Assembly (NCBI GenBank): GCA_945878375.1
Contig: CAMDWG010000005.1
Location: 154,034-218,033 of the forward strand
DNA: 64,000 bases
DNA from: Roseomonas mucosa
GTDB lineage: Bacteria > Pseudomonadota > Alphaproteobacteria > Acetobacterales > Acetobacteraceae
Reading direction: 5' to 3'
Positions 1-8,084 of this stretch are shown here, piece by piece. The notes under the pieces were generated by a model. That model was not told the origin of the DNA. It searched no databases and saw only the letters and a list, made by a program, of their open reading frames with translations. A program made the position numbers and the translations under genes. Within the stretch, counting starts at the first letter, position 1. Each line of letters begins with the position of its first letter.

Positions 1-1
1 G

Positions 2-265
2 GCGCTGCCCGGGGTGGTGGAAGCGCGCGCCGTGCTGGCGCAGGCCAGGCTGTCCAACCCCGCGATCCACACGATCATCCGCACCCATTCCGATGACGAG
101 GCCGCGCTGCTGGAAGCCGATGAAGGCGTCGGCCTGGTGATGATGGGCGAACGGGAAGTCGCGCTGGGCATGGCAGGATATGCGCTGGAACGCCTGGGCG
201 TCGCGCCGGAAGCGGCGCTGGCCACCGTCGGCGCGCTGCGTCACCAGCGATTGGACACGGCCTGA
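2..265 (+). CDS. C-terminal end of a Kef/YbaL-type monovalent cation:proton antiporter (5' truncated by window)
   Basis: Only the last 87 or so residues are in the window; the frame is open through base 2 and stops at 263-265. The fragment reads like the end of a TrkA-N/RCK nucleotide-binding domain: a segment about other subunits' addresses (NPAIHTIIRTHSDDEAALL), then GVGLVMMGEREVALGM, which matches the conserved tail of YbaL/KefB-like antiporters where an acidic residue-rich strand is followed by VMGERE. In the family this cytoplasmic domain gates an inner-membrane cation/H+ exchanger. The membrane domain would lie upstream and cannot be seen, so the substrate cannot be judged. Confidence 0.65.
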   Translation, partial: ALPGVVEARAVLAQARLSNPAIHTIIRTHSDDEAALLEADEGVGLVMMGEREVALGMAGYALERLGVAPEAALATVGALRHQRLDTA

Positions 266-302
266 TATTCGGCGGCGCTTCGGTCTGCCGGGCGCGGCGC
301 GA

Positions 303-959
303 TCAGAGCACGATGGCGTCGTCGGGGTTCAGCACGCGGACGACATAGGCATCCACCAGCGGCGCATATTCGTCCCACAGCGCACGTAGGCGCGGGATCG
401 GCGCCGCATCGCCATCCACGCGCAGATCCACCAGCGCGAAATCATGCGCGCCATAGACCAGCAGGCTGGCGGAGCGGACATCGCCATGTTCGCCGCCCGC
501 CGCTTACCCGGCCTCCAGCCCGCGCAGCAGCCGTTCCGCCAGCGGCAGGGACGGGTCGGCCGCGAAGGCCTCCGCCATCGCCAGCGGTACGGCGGCGGAG
601 GAGAGGATGTTGCCGATGGCGACGACATCGCGCCCATGCGCCTCCCCCATCTCCCGCTTCACATGGGCGCCGTGAGAATGCGCGGTGCGCCCCGCCGCGT
701 CGATCACGGCGAGCTGGCGCCAGGCATGGTCGGGCGTGGAGGCGATGAGCGCCGCGACCGTCTCCGCCGCCGTGCAGCCGGAGCGCAGCAGCGCAAGGCC
801 CCGCGGGCCTAGGCGCGGATCCGTGCGGTGCTGCGTCAGCACCGCGCCGACGCCTGGCGCCACGGCGTGCACGCGCGCCCCGACCGCGAGGGAGGAGGTG
901 GTGGCCGCCGCGCCCAACGCGCCCGTGCGCGCGCAGCGGCCGATCAGGGAGAAGGTCAT
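303..959 (-). pseudogene. DUF1028 family protein interrupted by one in-frame TAA
   Basis: Reading from ATG 957-959 gives 151 residues of a DUF1028 protein (starts MTFSLIGRC, then AVGARVHAVAPGVGAVLTQ; later VVAIGNILSS and AMAEAF) and then a TAA whose complement is at 504-506. The same frame continues without a shift for 66 more codons (AAGGEHGDVRSASLLVYG through ALWDEYAPLVDAYVVRV) to a natural TGA at 303-305. Total length with the stop read through is 218 residues, the usual DUF1028 size, and the part after the stop carries the family's conserved C-terminal region. The gene start overlaps the stop of the P460 gene by 4 bp. Most likely a recent nonsense mutation (or a base-call error) at a position where related proteins often have Glu or Gln. 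DUF1028 is related to Ntn hydrolases; its reaction is unknown. Confidence 0.8.
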
Positions 960-1495
960 CGCCGCCCCGCCAGGTGGTCCCAATAGGTGAAGGTGAAATC
1001 CTGCTGCGCGCGCGCCTGCAGGTGGCAGCCGAAGCAGGAGGCGAGCGGGATGTCGCGCCGCCGCCCGGCGCCGTCGAAGGCGGCGTATTCCCATTCGCCG
1101 TTGCGCTGCTGCGGCCCGTAGTCCGCGCCCCAGCCCGCTTCCTTCCGCTGCGCGGCAATGGCGATCCAGCCGGGTTCGGGGATGAAGCGACCATCGGCGT
1201 CGCGCAGCGGGTTGCCCTGCGGGTCCAGCCGCGCGCGGGTGTCGGCCATGATCAGCAGCGTGCCGTGCGGCGCGGCCGTGCCGTGGCGGCTGGCCGCATA
1301 GGCTTCCGGATTCACGTAGATGTGGCGGATGATCCTGCGGTCCGGCTTGTCGATCGTGGCGTAGCGGATGAAGCGGTCCTGCCAGTCCGGCGGCAGCGCT
1401 ATGTTGTGGGGGCCGGGCGTATAGGCGGGGTGCGGCTGCGCCACGGCGCCGAGCGCCATCAGCATCATCGCCGCCGCGCCCAGGATCCACCGCAT
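956..1495 (-). CDS. Cytochrome P460-like haem protein, exported
   Basis: 179 residues. Residues 1-19 form a signal peptide (basic start, hydrophobic core, cleavage after VAQ). The body has the P460 fold hallmarks: RYATIDKPDRRIIRHIYVNP near the front, GTLLIMADTRA in the middle, and a C-terminal CFGCH haem-binding motif (CxxCH) about 25 residues from the end. Such proteins sit in the periplasm and bind a haem c; in this lipoprotein-free form the physiological substrate is generally unknown. A GGGGG-rich ribosome site lies just upstream of ATG 1495. The downstream DUF1028 gene overlaps it by 4 bp, so the two are translationally coupled. Naming at family level is fairly safe. Confidence 0.75.
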   Translation of the reverse strand: MRWILGAAAMMLMALGAVAQPHPAYTPGPHNIALPPDWQDRFIRYATIDKPDRRIIRHIYVNPEAYAASRHGTAAPHGTLLIMADTRARLDPQGNPLRDADGRFIPEPGWIAIAAQRKEAGWGADYGPQQRNGEWEYAAFDGAGRRRDIPLASCFGCHLQARAQQDFTFTYWDHLAGRR

Positions 1496-1676
1496 CGAAG
1501 CGCCCCCTTGTCTCGCCGCCTTGGGTTGGAGCGCCTAACCATACGGCATCCAGCCCTGGGCGGCGCCGCGGCTTTGCCGCGGCAACGCAGTGCAGCCTTG
1601 GAGAATCAGCGCCAGGGCCGGGGTCCCCGCAAAGTCGCGTCGTGCCGAAGGCGCGACGCGGTTTTGTGGGGAGTTC

Positions 1677-2363
1677 CTAGTCGAAGGCCGGTACCCGGCG
1701 CGCCAGGCCGCCATGGAGGTCCAGCATGCGCTGGCGCCAGGCCTCGATCGGATCGTCCTGTTCCAGCAGGCGGAACGGGCTGCAGCAGCGGGCCCATTGG
1801 AAGCAGCCGAAGACGATCGAATCCGCATGCAGCGGCGCGGCCCCGCCCAGGAAGGGCTGGCTGCGGAGCGTCATCCGCACCGCGTGCAGCGACTGGCGGA
1901 AGCCCTTCACCGCGCTGTCGCGATCCGCCTGTACCTGTTCCAGCGTCATGCCGAAGCGCGCTTCCCGGCTGGTGCGGAAATAGGCGATGTCGTCGGGGTC
2001 GAGCACCGCCACCACATCCGCCACGATCAGCTTCGCGATGCCCGGGATGACCACCGCATCTGCCCAATTGTTCACGAAGCGCGCCAGCGCATGGCCCCCC
2101 GCGCCACCGAACAGGCTCGGCCGGTCGGGGAATTGCGCCTCCAGGTATTCGGCGATGGTCCAGGAGTCGGTCACGGCGGTGTCGCCATGGACCAGCACGG
2201 GCACCTTCTCCGCCCCATGTGCCGTCAGCGCGTCCTTCTGCGTGAAGCGCCAGGGGATGGTGCGGGCTTCCAGCCCTTTGGCGGCCAGCGCCATCCGGAT
2301 GCGCCAGCAGAAGGGGCTGAACACCCGCGCGGGATCCGCGCCCGCCAGTTCGTAAAGCTCCAT
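1677..2363 (-). CDS. Glutathione S-transferase family protein
   Basis: 228 residues from ATG 2361-2363. The N-terminal half is a thioredoxin-like GST domain: [27 protein letters not shown] places an SPFCWR motif where GSTs carry the catalytic Ser/Cys, and [22 protein letters not shown] contains the cis-Pro and the glutathione-contacting D-S pair. The C-terminal half is all-helical. Cytosolic, predicted glutathione conjugation or lyase activity; subfamily not assigned. It is divergent from glpK with only 70 bp between the starts. Upstream in-frame codons were excluded because they extend beyond the normal GST N terminus. Confidence 0.8.
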   Translation of the reverse strand: MELYELAGADPARVFSPFCWRIRMALAAKGLEARTIPWRFTQKDALTAHGAEKVPVLVHGDTAVTDSWTIAEYLEAQFPDRPSLFGGAGGHALARFVNNWADAVVIPGIAKLIVADVVAVLDPDDIAYFRTSREARFGMTLEQVQADRDSAVKGFRQSLHAVRMTLRSQPFLGGAAPLHADSIVFGCFQWARCCSPFRLLEQDDPIEAWRQRMLDLHGGLARRVPAFD

Positions 2364-2439
2364 CCCGCCCGCTCCTTGCCCTGGCGCCCACCGCGCGCAG
2401 CCGATATCAGCATGGTCCAGGCTGTGGGAGGAAATGTCC

Positions 2440-3930
2440 ATGAAGGATGCCCTGCTGGCCCTCGACCAGGGCACGACCTCGACCCGCGCGATCCTGCACG
2501 ATGCGGCCCTGGTGCCGCGCGCGACGGCGCAGGTGCCGCTGGAACAGCACTACCCGTCCCCAGGCTGGGTGGAACATGAGCCGGAGGAGATCTGGCAGGC
2601 GACGCTCGGGGTCCTGAAGCGCGCCCTGGCCGAAGGCGAGACGGAAGCGGCTGCCGTCGCCGGGATCGGCATCACCAACCAGCGGGAGACGACGCTGCTG
2701 TGGGACCGCGCCACCGGCCGCGCCCTGCACCGCGCCATCGTCTGGCAGGACCGGCGCACGGCGGCGGCTTGCGCGCGGCTGGTCGCGGATGGCGCGGCGG
2801 CGATGGTCACCGCGCGCACCGGGCTGCTCTGCGATCCCTATTTCTCCGCGACCAAGCTGGCCTGGCTGCTGGACAATATCCCGGGCGCGCGCGCGGCGGC
2901 GGAACGCGGCGATCTGGCCTTCGGCACGGTGGACAGCTTCCTGCTGTGGCGCCTGACCGGCGGGCGCGTGCATGCGACGGATGCGACCAATGCCTGCCGC
3001 ACCATGCTGTATGACATCCATCGTGGCGACTGGGACGACGAGCTGCTGACGCTGTTCCGCATTCCGCGCGCCGTGCTGCCCACCATCCGCGATTGCGCGG
3101 CTGAATTCGGCACGACCGATCCGGCTTTGCTGGGTGCGGCGGTGCCGATCCGCGGCATCGCGGGTGACCAGCACGCCGCGATGCTCGGCCAGGCCTGCTT
3201 CGCGCCGGGGATGGTGAAGTCCACCTATGGCACCGGCTGCTTCGCGCTGCTGAACACGGGCGATGCGCCGGTCGTCTCGCGCAACCGGCTGCTGACCACG
3301 CTGGCCTGGCAGCTGGGCGGCCAGCGCGCTTACGCGCTGGAAGGCGCGATCTTCGTGGCCGGCGCGGCGGTGCAATGGCTGCGCGACGGCTTGCGCCTGT
3401 TCGGCGATGCCGCCGCGAGCGGCACGCTGGCCCAGCAGGCGGACCCGGCGCAGGAGGTGGTCTTCGTCCCCGCCTTCGTGGGCCTCGGCGCGCCCTATTG
3501 GGATGCGGAGGCGCGCGGCGCGATCCTCGGTCTCACGCGCGGTACCGGCCCGGCCGAGATCGCGCGGGCGGCGCTGGAAGCCGTCGCCTTCCAGACCCGC
3601 GACCTGATCGAGGCGATGGAAGCCGATTGGGGCGCGGCGGGTGGTGGTCGCGTGCTGCGCGTGGATGGCGGCATGGCCGCGTCCGACTGGACCATGCAGT
3701 TCCTGTCCGACCTGCTCGGCGCGCCCGTGGACCGGCCGGAGGTGCGGGAGACGACGGCGCTCGGCGCGGCCTATCTGGCCGGTCTGCAGGCGGGGCTGCT
3801 GCCGCCGCCGGGGCCTTCCGTCGCGCATTGGCGGATGGAACGGCGCTTCACGCCGCGCATGGCGCGTGAGGAGGCGGATCGGCGCTACGCTGTCTGGAAG
3901 GATGCGGTGAAGCGGGTGCTGACGACATGA
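2440..3930 (+). CDS. glpK: Glycerol kinase
   Basis: 496 residues, the normal GlpK length. Phosphorylates glycerol to sn-glycerol 3-phosphate in the cytoplasm. FGGY-kinase features: N-terminal phosphate loop [10 protein letters not shown], the GlpK signature [17 protein letters not shown], substrate stretch TNQRETT and IVWQDRRT, and the second ATPase-fold half with [21 protein letters not shown], the YWDAEARG segment and [13 protein letters not shown]. Two ATGs are close together (2434 and 2440); the GGGAGGAA ribosome site ends only 1-2 bases before the first but lies about 7 from the second, so the second is chosen. No glpF, glpD or glpR is adjacent; instead a SelA-like PLP enzyme overlaps its stop codon by 4 bp. 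Confidence 0.93.
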   Translation: MKDALLALDQGTTSTRAILHDAALVPRATAQVPLEQHYPSPGWVEHEPEEIWQATLGVLKRALAEGETEAAAVAGIGITNQRETTLLWDRATGRALHRAIVWQDRRTAAACARLVADGAAAMVTARTGLLCDPYFSATKLAWLLDNIPGARAAAERGDLAFGTVDSFLLWRLTGGRVHATDATNACRTMLYDIHRGDWDDELLTLFRIPRAVLPTIRDCAAEFGTTDPALLGAAVPIRGIAGDQHAAMLGQACFAPGMVKSTYGTGCFALLNTGDAPVVSRNRLLTTLAWQLGGQRAYALEGAIFVAGAAVQWLRDGLRLFGDAAASGTLAQQADPAQEVVFVPAFVGLGAPYWDAEARGAILGLTRGTGPAEIARAALEAVAFQTRDLIEAMEADWGAAGGGRVLRVDGGMAASDWTMQFLSDLLGAPVDRPEVRETTALGAAYLAGLQAGLLPPPGPSVAHWRMERRFTPRMAREEADRRYAVWKDAVKRVLTT

Positions 3931-5096
3931 CACACATCTACGCCACGCTCGGCGTCGAGACGGTGATCAACGCCGCCGGCACCAACACCCGCCTGTCGGG
4001 CGGGATGATGCACCCCGAGGTGACGGCCGCCATGGCGGACGCTGCGACGGCCTGTGTCGAGATGCCCACGCTGCAGGCCGCCGCCGCACGCGCCATCGCG
4101 GCGGCCACGGGGGCGGAGGCCGGGATCGTGACCAGCGGTGCCTCCGCCGCGCTGCTGCTCGGCGCGGCGGCCTGCATGGCGCGGCTTGATGTGGCGGCGA
4201 TGGATGCGCTGCCGGAGGCGTCGGCACGCAACGAATTCGTCATGGCCCGCAGCCAGCGCAACATGTACGACCGCGCGATCCGCGTGGCCGGCGGGCGCAT
4301 CGTGGAGGTCGGCATCCCCGACCGGTTCTCCGGCGCCGGTATCCGCGATGCCTCCGCCGCCGAGATCGCCGCCGCCATCGGCCCGCGCACGGCGGGCGTG
4401 CTGTGGGTGGCGCAGCCCTGGTCGGAGCCGACGCTGCCCGATGTGGTGCGCGTCGCGCAGCAGGCCGGCGTGCCGGTGCTGGTGGATGCCGCCGCGCAGC
4501 TGCCACCGGCGTCCAACCTGCGGCGCTTCATCGAGGAGGGGGCGGATCTCGTCTGCTTCTCCGGCGGCAAGGCGATTGGCGGGCCGCAATCCAGCGGGAT
4601 CCTGGCGGGTCGTCGCGCGCTGGTGGCCTCGGCCCTGATGCAGATGCTCGACCTGGATCTTCCGGATGCGCAATTCCGCCTGCCGCCGGATTTCGCGGTG
4701 AACGACGCGCCGCCGCACCTGCCGCATCACGGCATCGGCCGGTCCTGCAAGACGGGGAAGGAGGAGATCGTCGGGCTGATCGTCGCGCTGCGCCGCTTCG
4801 TCGCGGAAGGCGACGCGCCCCGCCAGGCGCGGCTGCGCGCCAGGCTGGATGCGGTGCGCGCAGCGATGGGCGATGCGCCGGCCGAGATCACCGATGGTGC
4901 CGTGCCGCTGCTGCTGCTGCGCTGCGCCGATGCGGCGGCGGCGCGGGCGGCGGAAGCGCGGCTGCGCGCCCATCGCCCGGCCATCCATGTGAACCAGGGC
5001 CGCCTGCGAGAGGGTGTGCTGGTGGTGAACCCGCTGGCGCTGGCGGACCGCGATACGGCAATCCTGGGCGCGGCGCTGGGGGCAGTGATCGCATAG
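3927..5096 (+). CDS. SelA-like PLP-dependent enzyme (aminotransferase class V fold / DgaE-like lyase)
   Basis: 389 residues beginning in the glpK stop (ATGA, 4-bp overlap). The start [21 protein letters not shown] is typical of the SelA / D-glucosaminate-6-phosphate ammonia-lyase group of fold-type I PLP enzymes. Lys215 in [14 protein letters not shown] is the expected Schiff-base lysine, and Asp187 in VLVDAAAQ the residue that contacts the pyridine nitrogen. Later, [20 protein letters not shown] is also typical. It lacks the N-terminal tRNA-binding part of true SelA and there is no selB or tRNA-Sec here, so selenocysteine synthesis is unlikely. The true substrate (an amino sugar acid phosphate or similar) is unknown; linkage to glpK suggests a small-carbon-compound pathway. 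Confidence 0.75.
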   Translation: MTHIYATLGVETVINAAGTNTRLSGGMMHPEVTAAMADAATACVEMPTLQAAAARAIAAATGAEAGIVTSGASAALLLGAAACMARLDVAAMDALPEASARNEFVMARSQRNMYDRAIRVAGGRIVEVGIPDRFSGAGIRDASAAEIAAAIGPRTAGVLWVAQPWSEPTLPDVVRVAQQAGVPVLVDAAAQLPPASNLRRFIEEGADLVCFSGGKAIGGPQSSGILAGRRALVASALMQMLDLDLPDAQFRLPPDFAVNDAPPHLPHHGIGRSCKTGKEEIVGLIVALRRFVAEGDAPRQARLRARLDAVRAAMGDAPAEITDGAVPLLLLRCADAAAARAAEARLRAHRPAIHVNQGRLREGVLVVNPLALADRDTAILGAALGAVIA

Positions 5097-5137
5097 GGTC
5101 AGGCCGGGACGGTGAGGTCCGTCCCGGCCTGATCGCC

Positions 5138-6079
5138 TTAGCCGCCGGCCACGCCTTGCGTGTTGACGTAGAGCGAATACAGCGAATGCGCCGCCGTCAT
5201 GAACAGGCGGTTCCGGTAGCGGCCGCCGAAGCAGACATTGGCGCAGCGTTCCGGCAGGTCGATGAAGCCGATCGGCGCGCCGGCGGCGTTGAACACCTTC
5301 ACGCCATCCATCCCCGGCCCGCCCATGCCCCAGCCGCACCAGAGATTGCCATCCACATCTACGCGGAATCCGTCCGGCGTCTCGCCGGGCTCGCCGCGGA
5401 TATGGACGCGGCGCTTCGACAGCGTCGCGCCCGCGACATCATAGGCCAGGATATTCCGCGGCTCGCTGCGACTTTCGACGACGTAGAGGATGCTCTCATC
5501 GGGGCTGAACGCCAGGCCATTGGGGTGGTCCACATCGTCGGCTACCAGCGTGATGGCGCCGGTCTGGCCGTCCACGCGATAGACGTTGGTGTGCGGCAGT
5601 TCGGCCGGATGCTTCTCCCCTTCGTAGAAGCCGCCGATGCCGAAGGGGGGGTCGGTGAACCAGATGCTGCCATCGGATTTCACCACCACGTCGTTCGGGC
5701 TGTTCAGCCGCTTGCCCTGGTAGCTGTCGGCGATGACGGTGATAGCGCCATCGTATTCGTAGCGGATCACGCGCCGCCCGCCATGTTCGCAGGCGATGAT
5801 GCGCCCCTGCCGGTCGCGGGTGTGGCCGTTCGCGTTGCCCGACGGCTTGCGGAAGATCGAGACCTGTCCCGTCTCCTCTTCCCACCGCAGGACGCGGTTG
5901 TTGGGGATGTCGGACCACAGCAGGCAGCGCATCTCGCCGAGCCAGACCGGCCCCTCGCCCCAGCGCGATCCGGTCCAGAGCCGCTCCACGGAGCTCAGCG
6001 GCAGGTGCAGACGCTTGAAGGCCGGGTCCAGCGCCCGGATTGCGGGGTCCGGGTAGCGCATGCTCTCGGTCCAGGTCAT
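5138..6079 (-). CDS. SMP-30/gluconolactonase/LRE family lactonase
   Basis: 313 residues from the ATG at 6077-6079, chosen over the ATG 18 bases earlier because that first ATG is itself part of a GGAGGAAA ribosome site placed 8 bases before the chosen start. Six-bladed beta-propeller signatures: GEGPVWLGEMRCLLWSDI (metal-binding Glu), SGNANGHTRDRQGRIIACEHG, the metal-binding SPNDVVVKSDGSIWFTDPPFG, HPNGLAFSPDESILYV, and DGFRVDVDGNLWCG. The enzyme class hydrolyses sugar or other lactones using Ca2+ or Zn2+. Divergent from the tetR gene next door, so it may be part of the same regulon as the downstream sugar-type dehydrogenase operon. Confidence 0.88.
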   Translation of the reverse strand: MTWTESMRYPDPAIRALDPAFKRLHLPLSSVERLWTGSRWGEGPVWLGEMRCLLWSDIPNNRVLRWEEETGQVSIFRKPSGNANGHTRDRQGRIIACEHGGRRVIRYEYDGAITVIADSYQGKRLNSPNDVVVKSDGSIWFTDPPFGIGGFYEGEKHPAELPHTNVYRVDGQTGAITLVADDVDHPNGLAFSPDESILYVVESRSEPRNILAYDVAGATLSKRRVHIRGEPGETPDGFRVDVDGNLWCGWGMGGPGMDGVKVFNAAGAPIGFIDLPERCANVCFGGRYRNRLFMTAAHSLYSLYVNTQGVAGG

Positions 6080-6153
6080 GCGGATCGTTTCCTCCATCTT
6101 GGCGCAACCGGGTTGCTGGCGTCATGCTGCCCCGAAGCGGAGGAGAGGGGAAC

Positions 6154-6810
6154 ATGGACCACGCCACGGCCCGCACCGCGAAGGGGACGGCGGCGCTTTC
6201 CGCCCGCGCCGCCGCCACGCGCCAGCGCATCCTGGATGCCGCGCTGGTCGAATTCGCCGCGAACGGCCTGGCCGGCGCGCGGGTGGATGAGATCGCGGCC
6301 CGGGCGGGTGCCAATAAGCGTATGCTCTACGCCCATTTCGGCTCCAAGGAGGAGCTGTGGCTGGTGGTGCTGGAACGCGCCTATGCCGCCAAGCGCGCCG
6401 AGGAACGCGCGGTGGAGGTGGAAGGCCTTCCGCCCATGCAGGCCATGGTGCGTCTGGTCGCCTTCAACCTGCGCTACACCGCGCGGCATCCGGAATTCGT
6501 GGCGCTGCTGAACCAGGAAAATCTGCACCGCGCCGCCTATCTGCGCCGGTCGGAGGATGTGCCCGCGCTCTATTCCCCGCTGCTGGATGCGCTGCGCGGC
6601 GTGCTGGCGCGCGGTGCGGCCGCGGGCGTCTTCCGCGCAGCCGTGGATCCCATGCAGCTCTACATCACGATCATCGCGCTCGGGCATTTCTACGTCGCGA
6701 ACCGGCACACGCTGTCCACGATCTTCGACGCGCCGCTCGACACCGAAGGCGCCATCGCGGCGCGGGAGGCGCATATCGCGGAGGTCGTGCTGGGTTACCT
6801 GCGACCGTGA
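6154..6810 (+). CDS. TetR/AcrR family transcriptional regulator
   Basis: 218 residues from ATG 6154 after an AGGAGAGGGG ribosome site. Residues about 20-65 make the TetR helix-turn-helix: RQRILDAALVEFAANGLAGARVDEIAARAGANKRMLYAHFGSKEELW is a textbook match. The rest is the helical ligand-binding domain; the stretch after ALLNQENLHRA with LYITIIALGHFYVANRHTLS resembles TetR_C domains of regulators near catabolic operons. It is transcribed toward the Gfo/Idh operon, 56 bp away, with a GTAAC-N6-GTTAC inverted repeat in between that is a reasonable operator candidate, and divergently from the SMP-30 gene. Ligand unknown. Confidence 0.88.
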   Translation: MDHATARTAKGTAALSARAAATRQRILDAALVEFAANGLAGARVDEIAARAGANKRMLYAHFGSKEELWLVVLERAYAAKRAEERAVEVEGLPPMQAMVRLVAFNLRYTARHPEFVALLNQENLHRAAYLRRSEDVPALYSPLLDALRGVLARGAAAGVFRAAVDPMQLYITIIALGHFYVANRHTLSTIFDAPLDTEGAIAAREAHIAEVVLGYLRP

Positions 6811-6828
6811 CTTGACGCTGTTCCCTGC

Positions 6829-6851
6829 CTAGGTAACTGTTCGGTTACTAG
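6829..6851. promoter_or_regulatory. Inverted-repeat operator candidate upstream of the Gfo/Idh operon
   Basis: GTAAC (6833-6837) and GTTAC (6844-6848) form a perfect inverted repeat with a 6-base spacer, flanked by CTAG on the left and TAG on the right, so the symmetry nearly extends to 9 bases per arm. It lies between the tetR stop and the Gfo/Idh start, with a TTGACG hexamer just before it (6812-6817) that could be a -35 box. AT-rich symmetry in a GC-rich genome next to a TetR gene is the basis; binding is inference. Confidence 0.5.
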
Positions 6852-6866
6852 ATAGGGAAGAACGTC

Positions 6867-8021
6867 ATGGCGGAACGCCGCATCGGCCTCATCATGAACG
6901 GCGTCACGGGCCGGATGGGGATGAACCAGCATCTGATCCGCTCGATCGCGGCCATCCGCAAGGATGGCGGCGTGCCCCTGGCCAATGGCGAGCGCGTGAT
7001 GCCCGACCCTATCCTGGTCGGCCGCAACCGCGACAAGCTGGAAGCGCTGGCCAAGGCGCATGGCATCGCCCGCGTCTCGACCGATCTCGACGCCTGCCTC
7101 GCCGATCCGAAGGATGAGGTGTTCTTCGATGCGGCCACGACGCAGATGCGCGCATCGTTGCTGCGGAAGGCGATCGCGGCGGGCAAGCACATCTATTGCG
7201 AGAAGCCGACGGCCGACAACCTGGCCGATGCGATGGAAGTCGCCCGGCTGGCGAAGCAGGCGGGCATCAAGGCGGGCGTGGTGCAGGACAAGCTGTTCCT
7301 GCCCGGGCTTCGCAAGCTGCGGATGGTGATCGACAGCGGCTTCTTCGGCCGCATCTGCTCGGTGAAGGGCGAATTCGGCTACTGGGTCTTCGAAGGCGAC
7401 CTGCAGCCCACCCAGCGCCCATCCTGGAACTACAAGAAGGCCGAGGGCGGCGGCATGATCCTCGATATGCTCTGCCATTGGCGCTACGTGCTCGACAACC
7501 TGTTCGGCAATGTCGAAAGCGTGTCCTGCCTCGGCGCCACGCATGTCCCGACCCGCTACGACGAACAGGGCAGGGCCTATGCCGCCGACACGGATGATGC
7601 GGCCTATGCGACCTTCCAGCTGCAAGGCGGCGTGATCGCGCATATCAATTCCAGCTGGGTCACGCGCGTGCGCCGCGATGATCTGGTGACCTTCCAGGTC
7701 GATGGCACGCATGGATCCGCCGTCGCGGGACTGCAGAAATGCTGGACGCAGAGCCGCGTGAACACGCCGAAGCCGGTGTGGAACCCCGACATCGCGCAGC
7801 CGATCGATTTCTACGAAGGCTGGCAGGAAGTGCCCGACACCCAGCCCTATCCGAACGGTTTCCGGGTGCAGTGGGAGATGTTCTTCCGCCACCTCGCCGG
7901 AGAGACGGCGACCTATCCCTGGGACCTGTTGGCGGGTGCGAAGGGCGTACAGTTGGCGGAAGCCGGGCTGCGATCCTGGGCCGAGCGCCGCTGGATCGAC
8001 CTGCCGAAGCTGGAGGTGTGA
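6867..8021 (+). CDS. Gfo/Idh/MocA family NAD(P)-dependent oxidoreductase
   Basis: 384 residues; ATG 6867 follows GGGAAG with 6-base spacing. N-terminal Rossmann domain: RIGLIMNGVTGRMGMNQHLIRSI holds a GxxGxMG dinucleotide loop; FDAATTQMRASLLRKAIAAGKHIYCEKPTA contains the family EKP motif (112-114) whose Lys is catalytic. The C-terminal half has the alpha/beta substrate domain with GGGMILDMLCHWRYVLDNLFG, where the His aligns with the family's catalytic His. Family members oxidise or reduce sugars, inositols and related polyols. First gene of an operon with a DUF993 protein, a TIM-barrel isomerase and a Bug receptor, hence predicted entry step of a sugar-like catabolic route. Confidence 0.85.
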   Translation: MAERRIGLIMNGVTGRMGMNQHLIRSIAAIRKDGGVPLANGERVMPDPILVGRNRDKLEALAKAHGIARVSTDLDACLADPKDEVFFDAATTQMRASLLRKAIAAGKHIYCEKPTADNLADAMEVARLAKQAGIKAGVVQDKLFLPGLRKLRMVIDSGFFGRICSVKGEFGYWVFEGDLQPTQRPSWNYKKAEGGGMILDMLCHWRYVLDNLFGNVESVSCLGATHVPTRYDEQGRAYAADTDDAAYATFQLQGGVIAHINSSWVTRVRRDDLVTFQVDGTHGSAVAGLQKCWTQSRVNTPKPVWNPDIAQPIDFYEGWQEVPDTQPYPNGFRVQWEMFFRHLAGETATYPWDLLAGAKGVQLAEAGLRSWAERRWIDLPKLEV

Positions 8022-8084
8022 TGCGATGATCGAAGGGCCGAATGGCCCGGAGGTCTGAATCGTATCACGAAAAGGAAGCAGGCC

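Noticed and set aside
2407..3933. Long open frame antisense to glycerol kinase
   Set aside because: Composition is Arg/Gln/His-rich shadow sequence of a GC-rich gene; glpK on the other strand is certain.
4403..6511. A 702-codon frame on plus across the SelA-like, SMP-30 and tetR genes
   Set aside because: Runs through three genes with clear families in other frames; low-complexity Ala/Gly/Arg translation.
8022..8084. A 10-codon ATG frame between the Gfo/Idh and DUF993 genes
   Set aside because: Too short and without a proper ribosome site or conservation that I can judge.
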